In this document: positions 45,369-53,982 of the stretch, piece after piece
Layout of the letters: every line of letters begins with the position of its first letter
Numbering within the stretch: position 1 is the stretch's first letter
NCBI GenBank assembly: GCA_015207365.1
Contig: JADEXA010000008.1
Location: forward strand, 62,001 to 126,000
Length of the DNA: 64,000 nucleotides
Direction: 5' to 3'
From: Vacuolonema iberomarrocanum LEGE 07170
Lineage (GTDB): Bacteria > Cyanobacteriota > Cyanobacteriia > Elainellales > Elainellaceae
Notes under the pieces: generated by a model
What the model saw: the letters and a program-made list of their open reading frames with translations, nothing else
What the model was told of the DNA's origin: nothing
The model's database searches: none
Position numbers and translations under genes: made by a program

Positions 45369-45788
45369 TCATACTTCGCTGGTTTGGATATAGTCGCGAA
45401 GCCTAAGGAGCAAGGTTTCTAGTCGGTTGGTGTCAGTGAGATAGAGATACCCCAAGAGCGCTTCCAGGGCCGTTGCATCCTGATAGATGGCCGGATCAAC
45501 ACGCTTGGGGCCTCTGGGAGCCGCATTGCGCCCCCGACGCACAATTTCGCGCTCCGCATCGGTAAGCTGCGGCTGTAACCAGGCAAGATAAAGGGACTGG
45601 GTCTCAGCACGGACTCGCTGAACCACTTGCTGATGGTAGGTCTGCAAGCGTTGGGGCGGCAGCATAGAAAGCGTGCGCATCGACAGTTCAAAAACAGCGT
45701 CCCCAATATGCGCCAACACCAGGGGCGAGAGACGCTGTAGATCTGTCGAAGAGACAGCGATTGTCAAACAGTCAAGACTGTTTGACAT
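45369..45788 (-). CDS. mrnC: Mini-ribonuclease III (MrnC)
   Basis: 139 aa. An RNase III catalytic domain without a dsRNA-binding domain. Signatures: LAHIGDAVFELSMRTLSM with the catalytic Asp, RGRNAAPRGPKRVDPAIYQDAT, and ATALEALLGYLYLTD with the second acidic site. In Bacillus it matures 23S rRNA ends; in cyanobacteria mini-III homologues also act on 23S rRNA. It starts at ATG 45788, overlapping the upstream STAS gene by 17 bases, and is followed by rlmB, so a small rRNA-processing operon is plausible. Confidence 0.9.
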   Translation of the reverse strand: MSNSLDCLTIAVSSTDLQRLSPLVLAHIGDAVFELSMRTLSMLPPQRLQTYHQQVVQRVRAETQSLYLAWLQPQLTDAEREIVRRGRNAAPRGPKRVDPAIYQDATALEALLGYLYLTDTNRLETLLLRLRDYIQTSEV

Positions 45789-46128
45789 TCTCGATGGCAG
45801 CCTCAACATTGGGTTGCAGCGTTAGGAACTGATCCAGCCGCACGAGTTTGACCGTTTGGGTGACGCGGGGATTGCTCACAATTTGCAAGCTACCACTCTG
45901 GTTTTGTACCTTCTTGGCAATTTGCACTAGGGCACCCAACCCAGAGCTATCGATGAAGTCAATTTGTGAGAGGTCGAGGATGAGATTGACTGGCCCTTCG
46001 TCCAGGGCTTTTTCCAAAACCTTGCGAAAGGCAGCTTCTGAATAGGCATCCAGCAAACCTGCCAGACGAAAGATCTGAAGCCTCTCTCGAACCTCGCGGT
46101 TTCCTCTCAGGCTTACGGTTAGAGTCAA
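45772..46128 (-). CDS. STAS-domain anti-sigma-factor-antagonist-like protein
   Basis: About 118 aa. One STAS domain with the phosphorylation-loop motif IDFIDSSGLGALVQIAKK; the N-terminal strand reads LTVSLRGNREVRERLQIFRL. The reading frame has no ATG: TTG at 46128 is the only conventional start, but GAGGAGG lies 17 bases before it. That site is ideally placed (5-base spacing) for an in-frame ATT at 46140, so an ATT start is possible. It overlaps mrnC at its 3' end. Confidence 0.8.
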   Translation of the reverse strand: MTLTVSLRGNREVRERLQIFRLAGLLDAYSEAAFRKVLEKALDEGPVNLILDLSQIDFIDSSGLGALVQIAKKVQNQSGSLQIVSNPRVTQTVKLVRLDQFLTLQPNVEAAIENVKQS

Positions 46129-46353
46129 CGATTCTGGAATAACTGCCTCCTCGCCGCTGAGCGGACAGTGTAGCTATTGTGCATAATTTCGACAGCTAAG
46201 TATAAAGCTAGGCTACAGCCTCCTGCAACCTTCGTTCGATTTTTTTGGGAAAGTATTTTTGTTGTCGACATAGTGTTCCCAGTTAATGGGCGATCGCCCT
46301 CGTATCCGGACTCCTGCCCCTCGGCTCTACAAGAATTCCCAAATTTGGTCATG

Positions 46354-49300
46354 TTAGGACATTTCAAAATCTTCATCCATCAAGGTTTCTCGACACAACA
46401 ACGCAGGAATTTCGCTAGCCGGTAGCGCTTCGCCAAAGAAATGACCTTGGCCAAAGGTACATCCCAAATTCAACAGCCACTGCCGCTGGAGGTTAGTTTC
46501 GACCCCCTCCGCAATGGTGCGCAACCCTAGCTGCCGACTCAGGGTAATGATGGTAGACGCAATTTCTTGGTTCCGTTCCGCCTGCATCGGAATCACGAAG
46601 GAGCGATCGATTTTCAAGGCATCAACTGGGAGCTGATGCAGATAACTAAGAGATGAGTAGCCCGTGCCAAAGTCGTCAATGCTGATGTGGATGCCTGCGG
46701 CCTTTGCCTGGGCGAGAAACCTGAGGGTGGAATCAATATTTTCAATGAGTAAACTTTCCGTCAATTCTAGGGCAAGGCAGTGGGGAGGCAACTGCATTTC
46801 GGTCAGCACATCTTGCATATCTTCGAGCAATTGAGGATGCCCTAAATCCCGTGCTGACAGGTTGATGCTAATGCGGAGATGTTCCTGCTGGGGAAAATGC
46901 GATCGCCATTCCCTCAGCTGGCGGCACGCGTCATACATGACCCAGGAATCGAGCGGCACGATCAACCCAGTTTCTTCCGCGAAGTTAATGAAACTGCCCG
47001 GGGGAAGCAACCCTTGGGTTGGGTGTTGCCACCGAACCAGCGCCTCGAAACCCACCAGCCCTCCCGTTTTCAAATTCACAATGGGCTGGTAATAAACCAC
47101 AAATTCGGTGTAACGCAGGGCATGGCGAAAATCGTTTTCTAGCTGGAGCTGCTTGAGTGCCTGAATATGCATTTCGCTATCGAAGATGACATATTGGGCT
47201 TTCCCCCGATTCTTGGCACAGTACATGGCAATATCTGCGTCTCGCAGGAGGTCGGAGGCTTTTTCGTAGTCTCCTGTGCCAATTACAATGCCGATACTGG
47301 TGCTGAGCACCACATCCCGCCCTTCCAGATGCCGAGGCAAGCGCATTTCCATCAGCACGCTTTCAGCAATTTCTTCAACCAGACTGACATCCTGGATATC
47401 CTCGAGCAGCAAGACAAACTCATCCCCACCCAGGCGAGCAGCCAGATCGCTAGAGCGTACCAACTGCTTCAATTGATGGGCCACCGTAATCAGGAGCTCA
47501 TCCCCCACCAAATGCCCCAAGCTATCATTGATGATTTTGAACCGATCGAGGTCAAGGAAGAGGACAGCAAACTGACTTTCTTTGTGTTCGCGCGCGCGTT
47601 GGATCGCCATTTCCAGCCGCTGCATTAGGTAGGTACGGTTCGGCAGATCCGTCAACGCATCATGGAAGGCATTGTGGATAAGTTGCTGTTCGGCATGTTT
47701 GCGATCGCTCACATTCAGAAAAGCGGCGATCGCATAGATCACAGCGCCTGTCTGGTCTAAGATCGGCGATGCCCACACCTCCAATGGGATCAGGCCATCA
47801 TCTCCCAAGACTTCCAGGTCATCCCTATGAACCGTTTGACCCTGCAATGCCAAAGCACTGGGCAGCTCTCCGATAGGGTAGAGCTCAGGGGTTCCAGCGC
47901 GATAAATTTGGAACACTTCGGGAAACGCCTCGGTTGCCAAAAAGGGTAAATAGTGGATGCCCAACAAGTCTTTCCCGACCTGGTTGATATAGGCCAAGTT
48001 GCCCTGGGCATCATGAACCATCACCCCGACGGGGAGTGCTTCGAGGAATTGCGTCAGCCGACTTTCGCTATCGGAAAGGGCATCATTCAGCGACTGGAGT
48101 TGGGCGAACGATTCTTGCAGTTGGTGTGCCATCAGGTTGAAAGAATCCGTTAGCTCACCCACTTCTCGGATAGGGCCAGCCATCACCGTTTGCTGAAGGT
48201 TTCCCTGGGCGATTCCTTTGGCCGCCTGGTTGAGTTGGAGGAGCGATCGCATGAGCCAGCGGGTTGTTGCCACCCCCGAAACGCTCGCCAATGCCAAAGC
48301 TCCCAAGCTCAGCAGAAATGTGTTCCGCCCGTTGGCCCAGATTTGAGCCATGTAGTTCGCCTCAGGCACAACGATCACGATCAGCCAGTCCAACCCCTGG
48401 GAGTAGCGGTAGGGAATGACTTCAAGAAAGTGGGGCTCACCATCAATGAGGAGATTAAATTGGTGGGGCTCCTGAATGGTTTCAAAGCTGCCAAACTCTC
48501 CCAGTAGAAAATTTGAAGACTCCTGCATGCGCGATGCTTGACGCTCGGTCGCGAAGATGCGCTCGGTTGTGCCATCGGGGTTGAGCAGAAATGGCCGAAG
48601 CAAGGTCGAGCTTGCCACCAGTTGCCCATCCCGCTCCAGAACATAAATTCCCCCATTCTCGCCAATATCCAGTTCTTGCAGAAACTGACTGATGGCTACG
48701 AGGGTCAAATTGTTGCCCACCACCCCCTGCAATTCATCCGCTGAATTGTAAAGCGGCGTGCTGACGGGCAAATCGATCCGGGGTGCCATCTGCAACGGGA
48801 AAATATCACCCCAGGTCATGCCATCCGCTTCGAGGGCAGACACATACCAGGGACGTTGCCGAATATCAACAAAATCATCGATATTTCCCTGTTTTTCACC
48901 AAATTCTCCTTCTTCTGTCACGTAAAAGACTTCCGCGGGAGCCGAAAACAATTCACGCTTGATCAACAGAAAGGTCTCATCGTCCTGGAGGCGTTGAGCT
49001 GCAATGAAGCGTCCATCTGTATGCCCAAAATAGATCACGCCCATCGTTTCGTAGCGCTGCAGTTGTCGCCAAAACTGTTGCCCCAGTCCCTCCAAATCAT
49101 CCAAGTTCGCCTGATATTGCAAAAATTCCAGATTGTCGTGATTCAGTTGGACAGAGGTTTCCAATTCATCATCCAGATACTCAATAACCCGTAGTGCCAC
49201 CTCTTGTCGTAATTGGTTCGAGAGACTGCGCACCGCTTGCTTCCCATTCAGATACGCCAGCCAGCCGGTGACGCCAACCGCAATCACAATTTGCAGCGCA

Positions 49301-49392
49301 ACAGGCAGAATCAGAACAAGTTGAAGAGGCGCTTTGCGGCGATGGGAGCGAGACGTTTGTCGGGTTTCTGTGGTCGGGCGCTGAGAATACAT
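46354..49392 (-). CDS. Membrane receptor with Cache, HAMP, PAS, GGDEF and EAL domains (c-di-GMP turnover)
   Basis: 1012 aa. Two transmembrane helices (about 25-48 and 355-378) flank a periplasmic dCache ligand-binding domain. Next come HAMP (about 378-430), PAS (about 455-570), GGDEF (about 575-740) and EAL (about 750-1000). The GGDEF motif is intact (RLGGDEFVLLLE) with RSSD five residues before it, a potential inhibitory I-site. The EAL domain keeps FEALVRW, NLSARDL, IDDFGTGYSSL, LKIDRSFV and AEGVET, so both cyclase and phosphodiesterase activities may be possible. Ligand unknown. No response partner is adjacent. Confidence 0.92.
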   Translation of the reverse strand: MYSQRPTTETRQTSRSHRRKAPLQLVLILPVALQIVIAVGVTGWLAYLNGKQAVRSLSNQLRQEVALRVIEYLDDELETSVQLNHDNLEFLQYQANLDDLEGLGQQFWRQLQRYETMGVIYFGHTDGRFIAAQRLQDDETFLLIKRELFSAPAEVFYVTEEGEFGEKQGNIDDFVDIRQRPWYVSALEADGMTWGDIFPLQMAPRIDLPVSTPLYNSADELQGVVGNNLTLVAISQFLQELDIGENGGIYVLERDGQLVASSTLLRPFLLNPDGTTERIFATERQASRMQESSNFLLGEFGSFETIQEPHQFNLLIDGEPHFLEVIPYRYSQGLDWLIVIVVPEANYMAQIWANGRNTFLLSLGALALASVSGVATTRWLMRSLLQLNQAAKGIAQGNLQQTVMAGPIREVGELTDSFNLMAHQLQESFAQLQSLNDALSDSESRLTQFLEALPVGVMVHDAQGNLAYINQVGKDLLGIHYLPFLATEAFPEVFQIYRAGTPELYPIGELPSALALQGQTVHRDDLEVLGDDGLIPLEVWASPILDQTGAVIYAIAAFLNVSDRKHAEQQLIHNAFHDALTDLPNRTYLMQRLEMAIQRAREHKESQFAVLFLDLDRFKIINDSLGHLVGDELLITVAHQLKQLVRSSDLAARLGGDEFVLLLEDIQDVSLVEEIAESVLMEMRLPRHLEGRDVVLSTSIGIVIGTGDYEKASDLLRDADIAMYCAKNRGKAQYVIFDSEMHIQALKQLQLENDFRHALRYTEFVVYYQPIVNLKTGGLVGFEALVRWQHPTQGLLPPGSFINFAEETGLIVPLDSWVMYDACRQLREWRSHFPQQEHLRISINLSARDLGHPQLLEDMQDVLTEMQLPPHCLALELTESLLIENIDSTLRFLAQAKAAGIHISIDDFGTGYSSLSYLHQLPVDALKIDRSFVIPMQAERNQEIASTIITLSRQLGLRTIAEGVETNLQRQWLLNLGCTFGQGHFFGEALPASEIPALLCRETLMDEDFEMS

Positions 49393-49830
49393 AGGGGAAG
49401 ACTAGCAACCGTTTAGCAAAAAAAACGGGGAAGATGTATTGGAAGAAACGACCACCTCATCCATCTTGTCTAGGACTACAAAATGAACCTGCAAACGAAG
49501 CTGAATAACTGGAATGAAGGGAAGAAGAACCGAAACCTCTCCTTCACTATACAAAACGACATAAAAGGGAGCCATTCAGGCTATGGGCATCTTCATCAAA
49601 GGTGATGGCTCAGGGTATAACGATTCCCTAAATCCATCTACAAAGGATCATATGCTTGCTTTTTTAGCGATCGCCCCACGCCCAATACCTTCACATTGAA
49701 TAAAGCTTGCCTTTCCGACAGATCGGGTGCTATAGATTCCAGACTTCAAGGACAGGGACAGAGTTGACGATAATAACCGTTCAAGGTATCGAAATAAACG
49801 GGAACAAAAACATAAGTATGGATAGGGTAT
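49393..49830. other. Intergenic region between the c-di-GMP receptor and cpcE
   Basis: 438 bp with no gene recognised. It should contain both divergent promoters. No convincing hairpin or repeat was seen. Confidence 0.5.
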
Positions 49831-50655
49831 ATGACAGAAAGTGGATTGAATGCAACAGCAGCACTCACAGTAGAGCAGGCAATTGCAAACCTCCGGGGAG
49901 ATGATTTGGGGCTGCGGGTGTACGCTGCCTGGTGGTTAGGACGGTTTCGAGTGAATGAACCTGAAGCCGTGACCTTGCTGATTGAGGCGCTAGCCGATGA
50001 AGCCGATCGCACAGAAGCGGGTGGCTATCCCCTCCGCCGCAACGCAGCACGGGCACTGGGTAAGCTTGGCGATTGCCAAGCTGTTGCACCGTTGATCGAA
50101 TCTCTATCCTGTTCTGATTTTTACGTACGAGAGGCCGCAGCGCAATCGTTGGAAATGTTGGGCGATCGCGGTTGCATCGCCCAGCTTTTGGATCTGCTCC
50201 AAAATCGTGTTTCTGGAACCCAACCCTCGCCCGAGCAACCGGAGTTTATCCAACCCTATGATGCCATTCTGGAAGCGTTGGGCACGCTGGGTGCAACCGA
50301 GGCAACGGAGTTGGCCAAGCCGTTTCTCGAACATCCCATTGAGCGCGTACGCTACGCCGCCGCACGAGCCCTCTACCAACTGGCCGAAACACCCGAAGAG
50401 GCCGCGAAATACGGCGACATTCTGGTGCAGGCCTTGTCTGGGGATGATTTGCAATTGCGCCGGGCCGCGCTCGCGGATCTAGGGGCGATCGGCTATATCG
50501 GAGCGGCAGAGGCGATCGCCGACACCTTAGCCGAGAATAGTCTGAAGCTCATCGCTTTGAAAGGCGTGCTAGAGAAACAGATGCATCAATCTCCAGATGG
50601 CAACCCAACCCCCGACGCCATGCGGGTGATGGATCTAATGGATGCACTCTTGTAA
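49831..50655 (+). CDS. cpcE: Phycocyanobilin lyase subunit CpcE-like (HEAT repeats)
   Basis: 274 aa built from HEAT-like helical repeats. CpcE pairs with CpcF to attach phycocyanobilin to Cys84 of alpha-phycocyanin. The N-terminal section LTVEQAIANLRGDDLGLRVY, then AAWWLGRFRVNEPEAV and YPLRRNAARALGKLGD, is the CpcE/PecE signature; LEALGTLGATEATELAKPFL and ERVRYAAARALYQL continue the repeats. A PecE role cannot be fully excluded from this subunit alone. The phycocyanin structural genes are not nearby. cpcF follows after 386 bp. Confidence 0.85.
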   Translation: MTESGLNATAALTVEQAIANLRGDDLGLRVYAAWWLGRFRVNEPEAVTLLIEALADEADRTEAGGYPLRRNAARALGKLGDCQAVAPLIESLSCSDFYVREAAAQSLEMLGDRGCIAQLLDLLQNRVSGTQPSPEQPEFIQPYDAILEALGTLGATEATELAKPFLEHPIERVRYAAARALYQLAETPEEAAKYGDILVQALSGDDLQLRRAALADLGAIGYIGAAEAIADTLAENSLKLIALKGVLEKQMHQSPDGNPTPDAMRVMDLMDALL

Positions 50656-51041
50656 GGGCGGGGATCAAAGAAACCACAAATCGGCTACGTTACCCTAGAA
50701 GCCAGTGGCTTACCCTTGAGCAGCAATCAACAGACAAAGTAGTAGCAAATGTTTCGTTTTGTCAAAAAATTGAAAACTGCCGCTATCCCTAGCACAATCA
50801 ATACAAGGACAATTAGCGGCATAAACAGCCAGGGATCAACAATCAGGGATCAGCAATAAAGCCAGCCAGGAGCTTATTGTCGGCCTGACTGTTGTCCTAA
50901 TCCAATTTCAAACGCACTAAAAGATCACCCTTTTTTAACTTTCTTTTTTTCCACTCCAACCGTTGATCTCAGTGGGCTTCAAACCCATTTCATTGCTCCT
51001 TTTCTCTGGCAATCTCTTGACGTTGCGACGATAAGAAAACA
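50656..51041. other. Gap between cpcE and cpcF
   Basis: 386 bp, unusual because these genes are often adjacent or overlapping. It contains the imperfect direct repeat CAGGGATCAACAAT/CAGGGATCAGCAAT near 50832-50860 and a short hydrophobic minus-strand frame (50727-50822). A separate cpcF promoter is possible. Confidence 0.5.
50727..50822 (-). CDS. Possible 31-aa hydrophobic peptide (tentative)
   Basis: From ATG 50822 the frame gives MPLIVLVLIVLGIAAVFNFL and then TKRNICYYFVC. A single continuous membrane helix followed by a positive patch is a topology seen in small thylakoid subunits. The frame is open further upstream (reading IVDPWLF before the Met). There is no clear ribosome-binding site and I do not recognise the sequence, so it may be chance. 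Confidence 0.2.
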   Translation of the reverse strand: MPLIVLVLIVLGIAAVFNFLTKRNICYYFVC

Positions 51042-51824
51042 ATGACAGATACTCAACTTACGACTCTGACCCGTGCAGTTGATGAAGCGGATTCTGCAAC
51101 CGCCTTGCTGGATGCAGTTCGTGATCTGGCTGATGCCAACTTACCGGATGCCATTCCTTTGTTAGTTGAAGTGCTGAGCTACAACAACCCTGGAGCAGCG
51201 GTCGCAGCGGTGGATGGGCTGATTGCCCTGGGAGATGCCTCGGTGCAGCCGTTGTTAGAGCTAATTGATCAGCATAACTACACGGCGCGATCGTGGGCCG
51301 TGCGAGCCCTGGCAGGTATTGGCGATCCTCGAGGACTCGGGCCATTGCTCAATACCCTGGAAACAGATTTTGCAATGAGTGTGCGTCGGGCTGCGGCCTG
51401 TGGATTGGGTAATATTCGCTGGTCACAGATCCCCGAAGCCGAACGCGCTGTAGGACAAGCCAAAGCCCTGAAAGCCTTGCTGGAAGCAGCCGAAGACGGA
51501 GAGTGGATCGTCCGTTACGCAACGGTGAAAGGGATGCAGTGCTTGGCGATCGCCATCCCCGACACCCAATCAGACCTTTACACCACCCTCCAACGCACCT
51601 GCGAACAGTTGGCAGAGTGTGACGACAGCCCATCTGTACGGATCCGCAGTCGCCATGCCCTCAACGTTATGCAGCACAGTCATAGCACCCAGGAAGCAGA
51701 CTGGTCGGTAGCCCTAGAGCGCCTTTATCACCGGAAAGCGGAGGAACGTCCAGTACCCGAAGGCGATCCCCGCAAATTCCGCGCAGTTGCGGCAACTCTG
51801 ACACCTGGCCAATCTCAACAATGA
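51042..51824 (+). CDS. cpcF: Phycocyanobilin lyase subunit CpcF-like (HEAT repeats)
   Basis: 260 aa, HEAT-repeat partner of CpcE. The segment VDEADSATALLDAVRDLADA, then VLSYNNPGAAVAAVDGLIAL, YTARSWAVRALAGIGDPRGL and VRRAAACGLGNIRW is typical, and FRAVAATL at the C-terminus is a family hallmark. PecF-type isomerising lyases carry an extra His-Cys-Cys motif that I do not see here, so a plain lyase role is favoured. A terminator hairpin follows the stop. Confidence 0.85.
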   Translation: MTDTQLTTLTRAVDEADSATALLDAVRDLADANLPDAIPLLVEVLSYNNPGAAVAAVDGLIALGDASVQPLLELIDQHNYTARSWAVRALAGIGDPRGLGPLLNTLETDFAMSVRRAAACGLGNIRWSQIPEAERAVGQAKALKALLEAAEDGEWIVRYATVKGMQCLAIAIPDTQSDLYTTLQRTCEQLAECDDSPSVRIRSRHALNVMQHSHSTQEADWSVALERLYHRKAEERPVPEGDPRKFRAVAATLTPGQSQQ

Positions 51825-51869
51825 GCCATTGGAGTCATACCAAGTCTCTAACAACCTATTACCAAACAT

Positions 51870-51904
51870 TTTTTGAAACCCTTCCAGTGCAAGGGTTTCA
51901 AAAA
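51870..51904 (+). terminator. Terminator after cpcF
   Basis: TTTTTGAAACCCTT (51870-51883) pairs with AAGGGTTTCAAAAA (51891-51904), a 14-bp stem 45 bp after the cpcF stop. The A/T arms make it usable in either direction. Confidence 0.6.
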
Positions 51905-51913
51905 TGATCACTC

Positions 51914-52004
51914 AGGACTTACGCAAAATTTGCGTCATCCTGAGTGATTTTGTTGAGGGTGTGGCCGCGTCGCGGCCACACCCTCAACAAAATGTGTAAG
52001 TCCT
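51914..52004 (-). mobile_element. Palindromic MITE-like element, family A copy (best preserved)
   Basis: 91 bp with perfect 9-bp ends AGGACTTAC and GTAAGTCCT. It contains the side hairpin ACGCAAAATTTGCGT and the arm GTCATCCTGAGTG, then the main palindrome ATTTTGTTGAGGGTGTGGCC facing GGCCACACCCTCAACAAAAT. It is inserted between the cpcF terminator and the GNAT gene. Confidence 0.75.
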
Positions 52005-52119
52005 ATCTAGTTTTGGTTTTGATAGAACTGATATAAACTCCAGAAGACGACACTGTGACTAGGAACTCGCGAGATCAACGGTGTGCTCTATTCGCTAGTT
52101 AGGCAGGAGTGAGGGATAC

Positions 52120-52551
52120 GTGGAAATCAGGACGGCAGAATCCGAGGCGGAACTTCATCGCTGCTATCCCGTTATGGTTCAGCTACGGCAGCACCTTGGG
52201 GAAGACGCGTTCATTCAGCAAGTTCAAAGGCAGATGGAGCACTATGGTTACGCTGTCGCCTATGTCGAAGATAGGGGACAGGTATGCGCAGTGGCTGGGT
52301 TCAGGATCTCCGAATGCCTTTGCGACGGTCGATTCCTATATGTGGATGATCTCGTGACCGACCAATCTCACCGTTCGCAGGGCTATGGGGAGCAACTCCT
52401 GACATGGCTCACGGAAAGAGCCCGACAAGAAGGATGCTCCGAAATCGGATTGGAGTCGGGTGTGCAGCGGCACGACGCTCATCGGTTTTACCTGGGCGCG
52501 CGTATGCGTATTTCCAGCTATCACTTCTCACTGAACCTGCGTGACGCGTGA
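52120..52551 (+). CDS. GNAT-family N-acetyltransferase
   Basis: 143 aa from GTG 52120 (VEIRTAESEAELHRCYPVMV). The acetyl-CoA-binding motif A appears as VDDLVTDQSHRSQGYGEQLL, with the R-x-x-G-x-G-type phosphate loop in HRSQGYGE. HRFYLGARM near the end is the usual last strand-helix. Substrate unknown. GGAGTGAGGG lies upstream of the GTG. It overlaps the longest frame of the next gene, but the probable start of that gene is downstream. Confidence 0.85.
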   Translation: MEIRTAESEAELHRCYPVMVQLRQHLGEDAFIQQVQRQMEHYGYAVAYVEDRGQVCAVAGFRISECLCDGRFLYVDDLVTDQSHRSQGYGEQLLTWLTERARQEGCSEIGLESGVQRHDAHRFYLGARMRISSYHFSLNLRDA

Positions 52552-52645
52552 GAGGCTTCCCGCATGCCTCTCCGTTGGAGATTGGCCTTACCCATCAAAA
52601 ATATTACAGAGGGGCGATCGCCGTCCTCAAAATCCAGCGACCCAA

Positions 52646-53752
52646 ATGCCCCAATTCACTGACAGCCTTTTTACGTTTTTCCTTGCAGGATGTGTCCTCA
52701 TCGCAGGATGTGACTCGGAAGCGAATCGCTCATCTTCGCTTCCGGCCAACGCCGATCTCGATGATGTCCGGGCTGTTGCCATCGCCGATATTCACCAAAC
52801 CCTTGACCAGCTCGAAACAGATGGGCTTTACGGTGTTGCACGCCTGACTTACGGCGATACCGTGATCATCCATCAGGCGCTGGGTTTCCGCGATCGCGAG
52901 GCTCGCGCCCCCATGGAGGTAACAACAGGGTTCGATATTGGCTCTATTACTAAGGTGATGACCGCCGCAACCGTGTTGAAGCTAGAGGAACAGGGGCAGC
53001 TATGGCTTTCAGACCCCATCTCCCGCTTTTTTCCGGATGCACCCTACCCGCTGCGCGAGGCTACCGTCGCTCAACTCATCGAACACAGGGCAGGACTGCC
53101 TGAATATCTGGGTGACGACTACGAACGGGTGACGAAAGAGCAAGCCCTCGATCGCCTCTTTGAGGTGGATCTTCAGTTTGAGCCAGGCTCAGACGAAGCT
53201 TACTCAAATGCTGGCTACACGCTCCTGGCCGCAATTGTTGAGGAGGTTTCAGGGCAGCCCTTCGAACAAACCTTGCGCGAGGCCGTACTCTTACCCGCTA
53301 CCCCCCGAATCGGGTACCGCTTAGCCGAGTGGGAAAGCGGCGATCTCGCTGTGGGCTATGTTCAAAACCAAAACCAAGGGACACCACTCGATAAACCCTG
53401 GCTCGACGATGGCCCATCCTGGACCCTGCGAGGAAACGGTGGCCTGCTAGCAACGACAGAGGATGTGGCTCACTGGTTTGATGCCATGTTTGAGGGGCAG
53501 ATTCTGGATCCCGATGCCCTCAACAAGTTCAAAGCGCTATTTACCGCATCGGGTCCATACGGCATTCGTGTGGGCGAGGCGGGTGGCGATGATGCGACAG
53601 GGTTTAACGCGCAACATGAGGCATGGCCTGAGGTGGGTATAACATGGACATTCATCACGAGCCGAGCGTCCTACCCTGCCGAAGAGAACTGGCCCGATGT
53701 CCAGGATTCCATTACTCGACTGTTGGAGGTCGCATCACGAACAAGCCCATGA
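52646..53752 (+). CDS. Serine hydrolase, beta-lactamase/DD-peptidase superfamily, predicted lipoprotein
   Basis: 368 aa. A lipoprotein signal peptide (FTFFLAGCVLIAGCDSE, lipobox LIAGC) directs it to the envelope. The active-site SxxK motif is SITK in GFDIGSITKVMTAATVLK, the second motif is YSN in DEAYSNAGYTLLA. The third KTG-type motif is less clear. This places it with class C-like serine hydrolases (esterase, DD-peptidase or beta-lactamase-like); true beta-lactamase activity should not be assumed. ATG 52646 is chosen because it starts the signal peptide. A strong terminator follows. Confidence 0.83.
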   Translation: MPQFTDSLFTFFLAGCVLIAGCDSEANRSSSLPANADLDDVRAVAIADIHQTLDQLETDGLYGVARLTYGDTVIIHQALGFRDREARAPMEVTTGFDIGSITKVMTAATVLKLEEQGQLWLSDPISRFFPDAPYPLREATVAQLIEHRAGLPEYLGDDYERVTKEQALDRLFEVDLQFEPGSDEAYSNAGYTLLAAIVEEVSGQPFEQTLREAVLLPATPRIGYRLAEWESGDLAVGYVQNQNQGTPLDKPWLDDGPSWTLRGNGGLLATTEDVAHWFDAMFEGQILDPDALNKFKALFTASGPYGIRVGEAGGDDATGFNAQHEAWPEVGITWTFITSRASYPAEENWPDVQDSITRLLEVASRTSP

Positions 53753-53799
53753 TGTCGTCTTCATACCCCTTAGAGAATTTACGTGAAAATACAATTCCC

Positions 53800-53863
53800 A
53801 AAATCCCAGGAAGAGGAGCAGAAGGCTGAGCCCACTGCTCCTCTTCCTGGGATTTTATTTTCC
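53800..53863 (+). terminator. Strong terminator after the serine hydrolase gene
   Basis: A perfect 22-bp stem: the left arm 53800-53821 begins AAAATCCCAGGAAGAGG and the right arm 53835-53856 ends CCTGGGATTTT, with a 13-base loop and ATTTTCC after it. It is the longest simple hairpin on this flank. Confidence 0.7.
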
Positions 53864-53982
53864 TGCTAATTCCTAAATTGAGAGCCGATAGTCGAACGAA
53901 TTTATTGCGTTGAAAAGAGGATTTTCAGCTCCTTCAACGGACAGGGGGAAGAAATCCGAGGATTGAGAAAATAAGATAGACT

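Noticed and set aside
52646..53752. Calling the serine hydrolase a beta-lactamase resistance gene
   Set aside because: Only the SxxK and YxN motifs and the general fold are supported; the family is mostly esterases and peptidases, so no resistance claim is justified.
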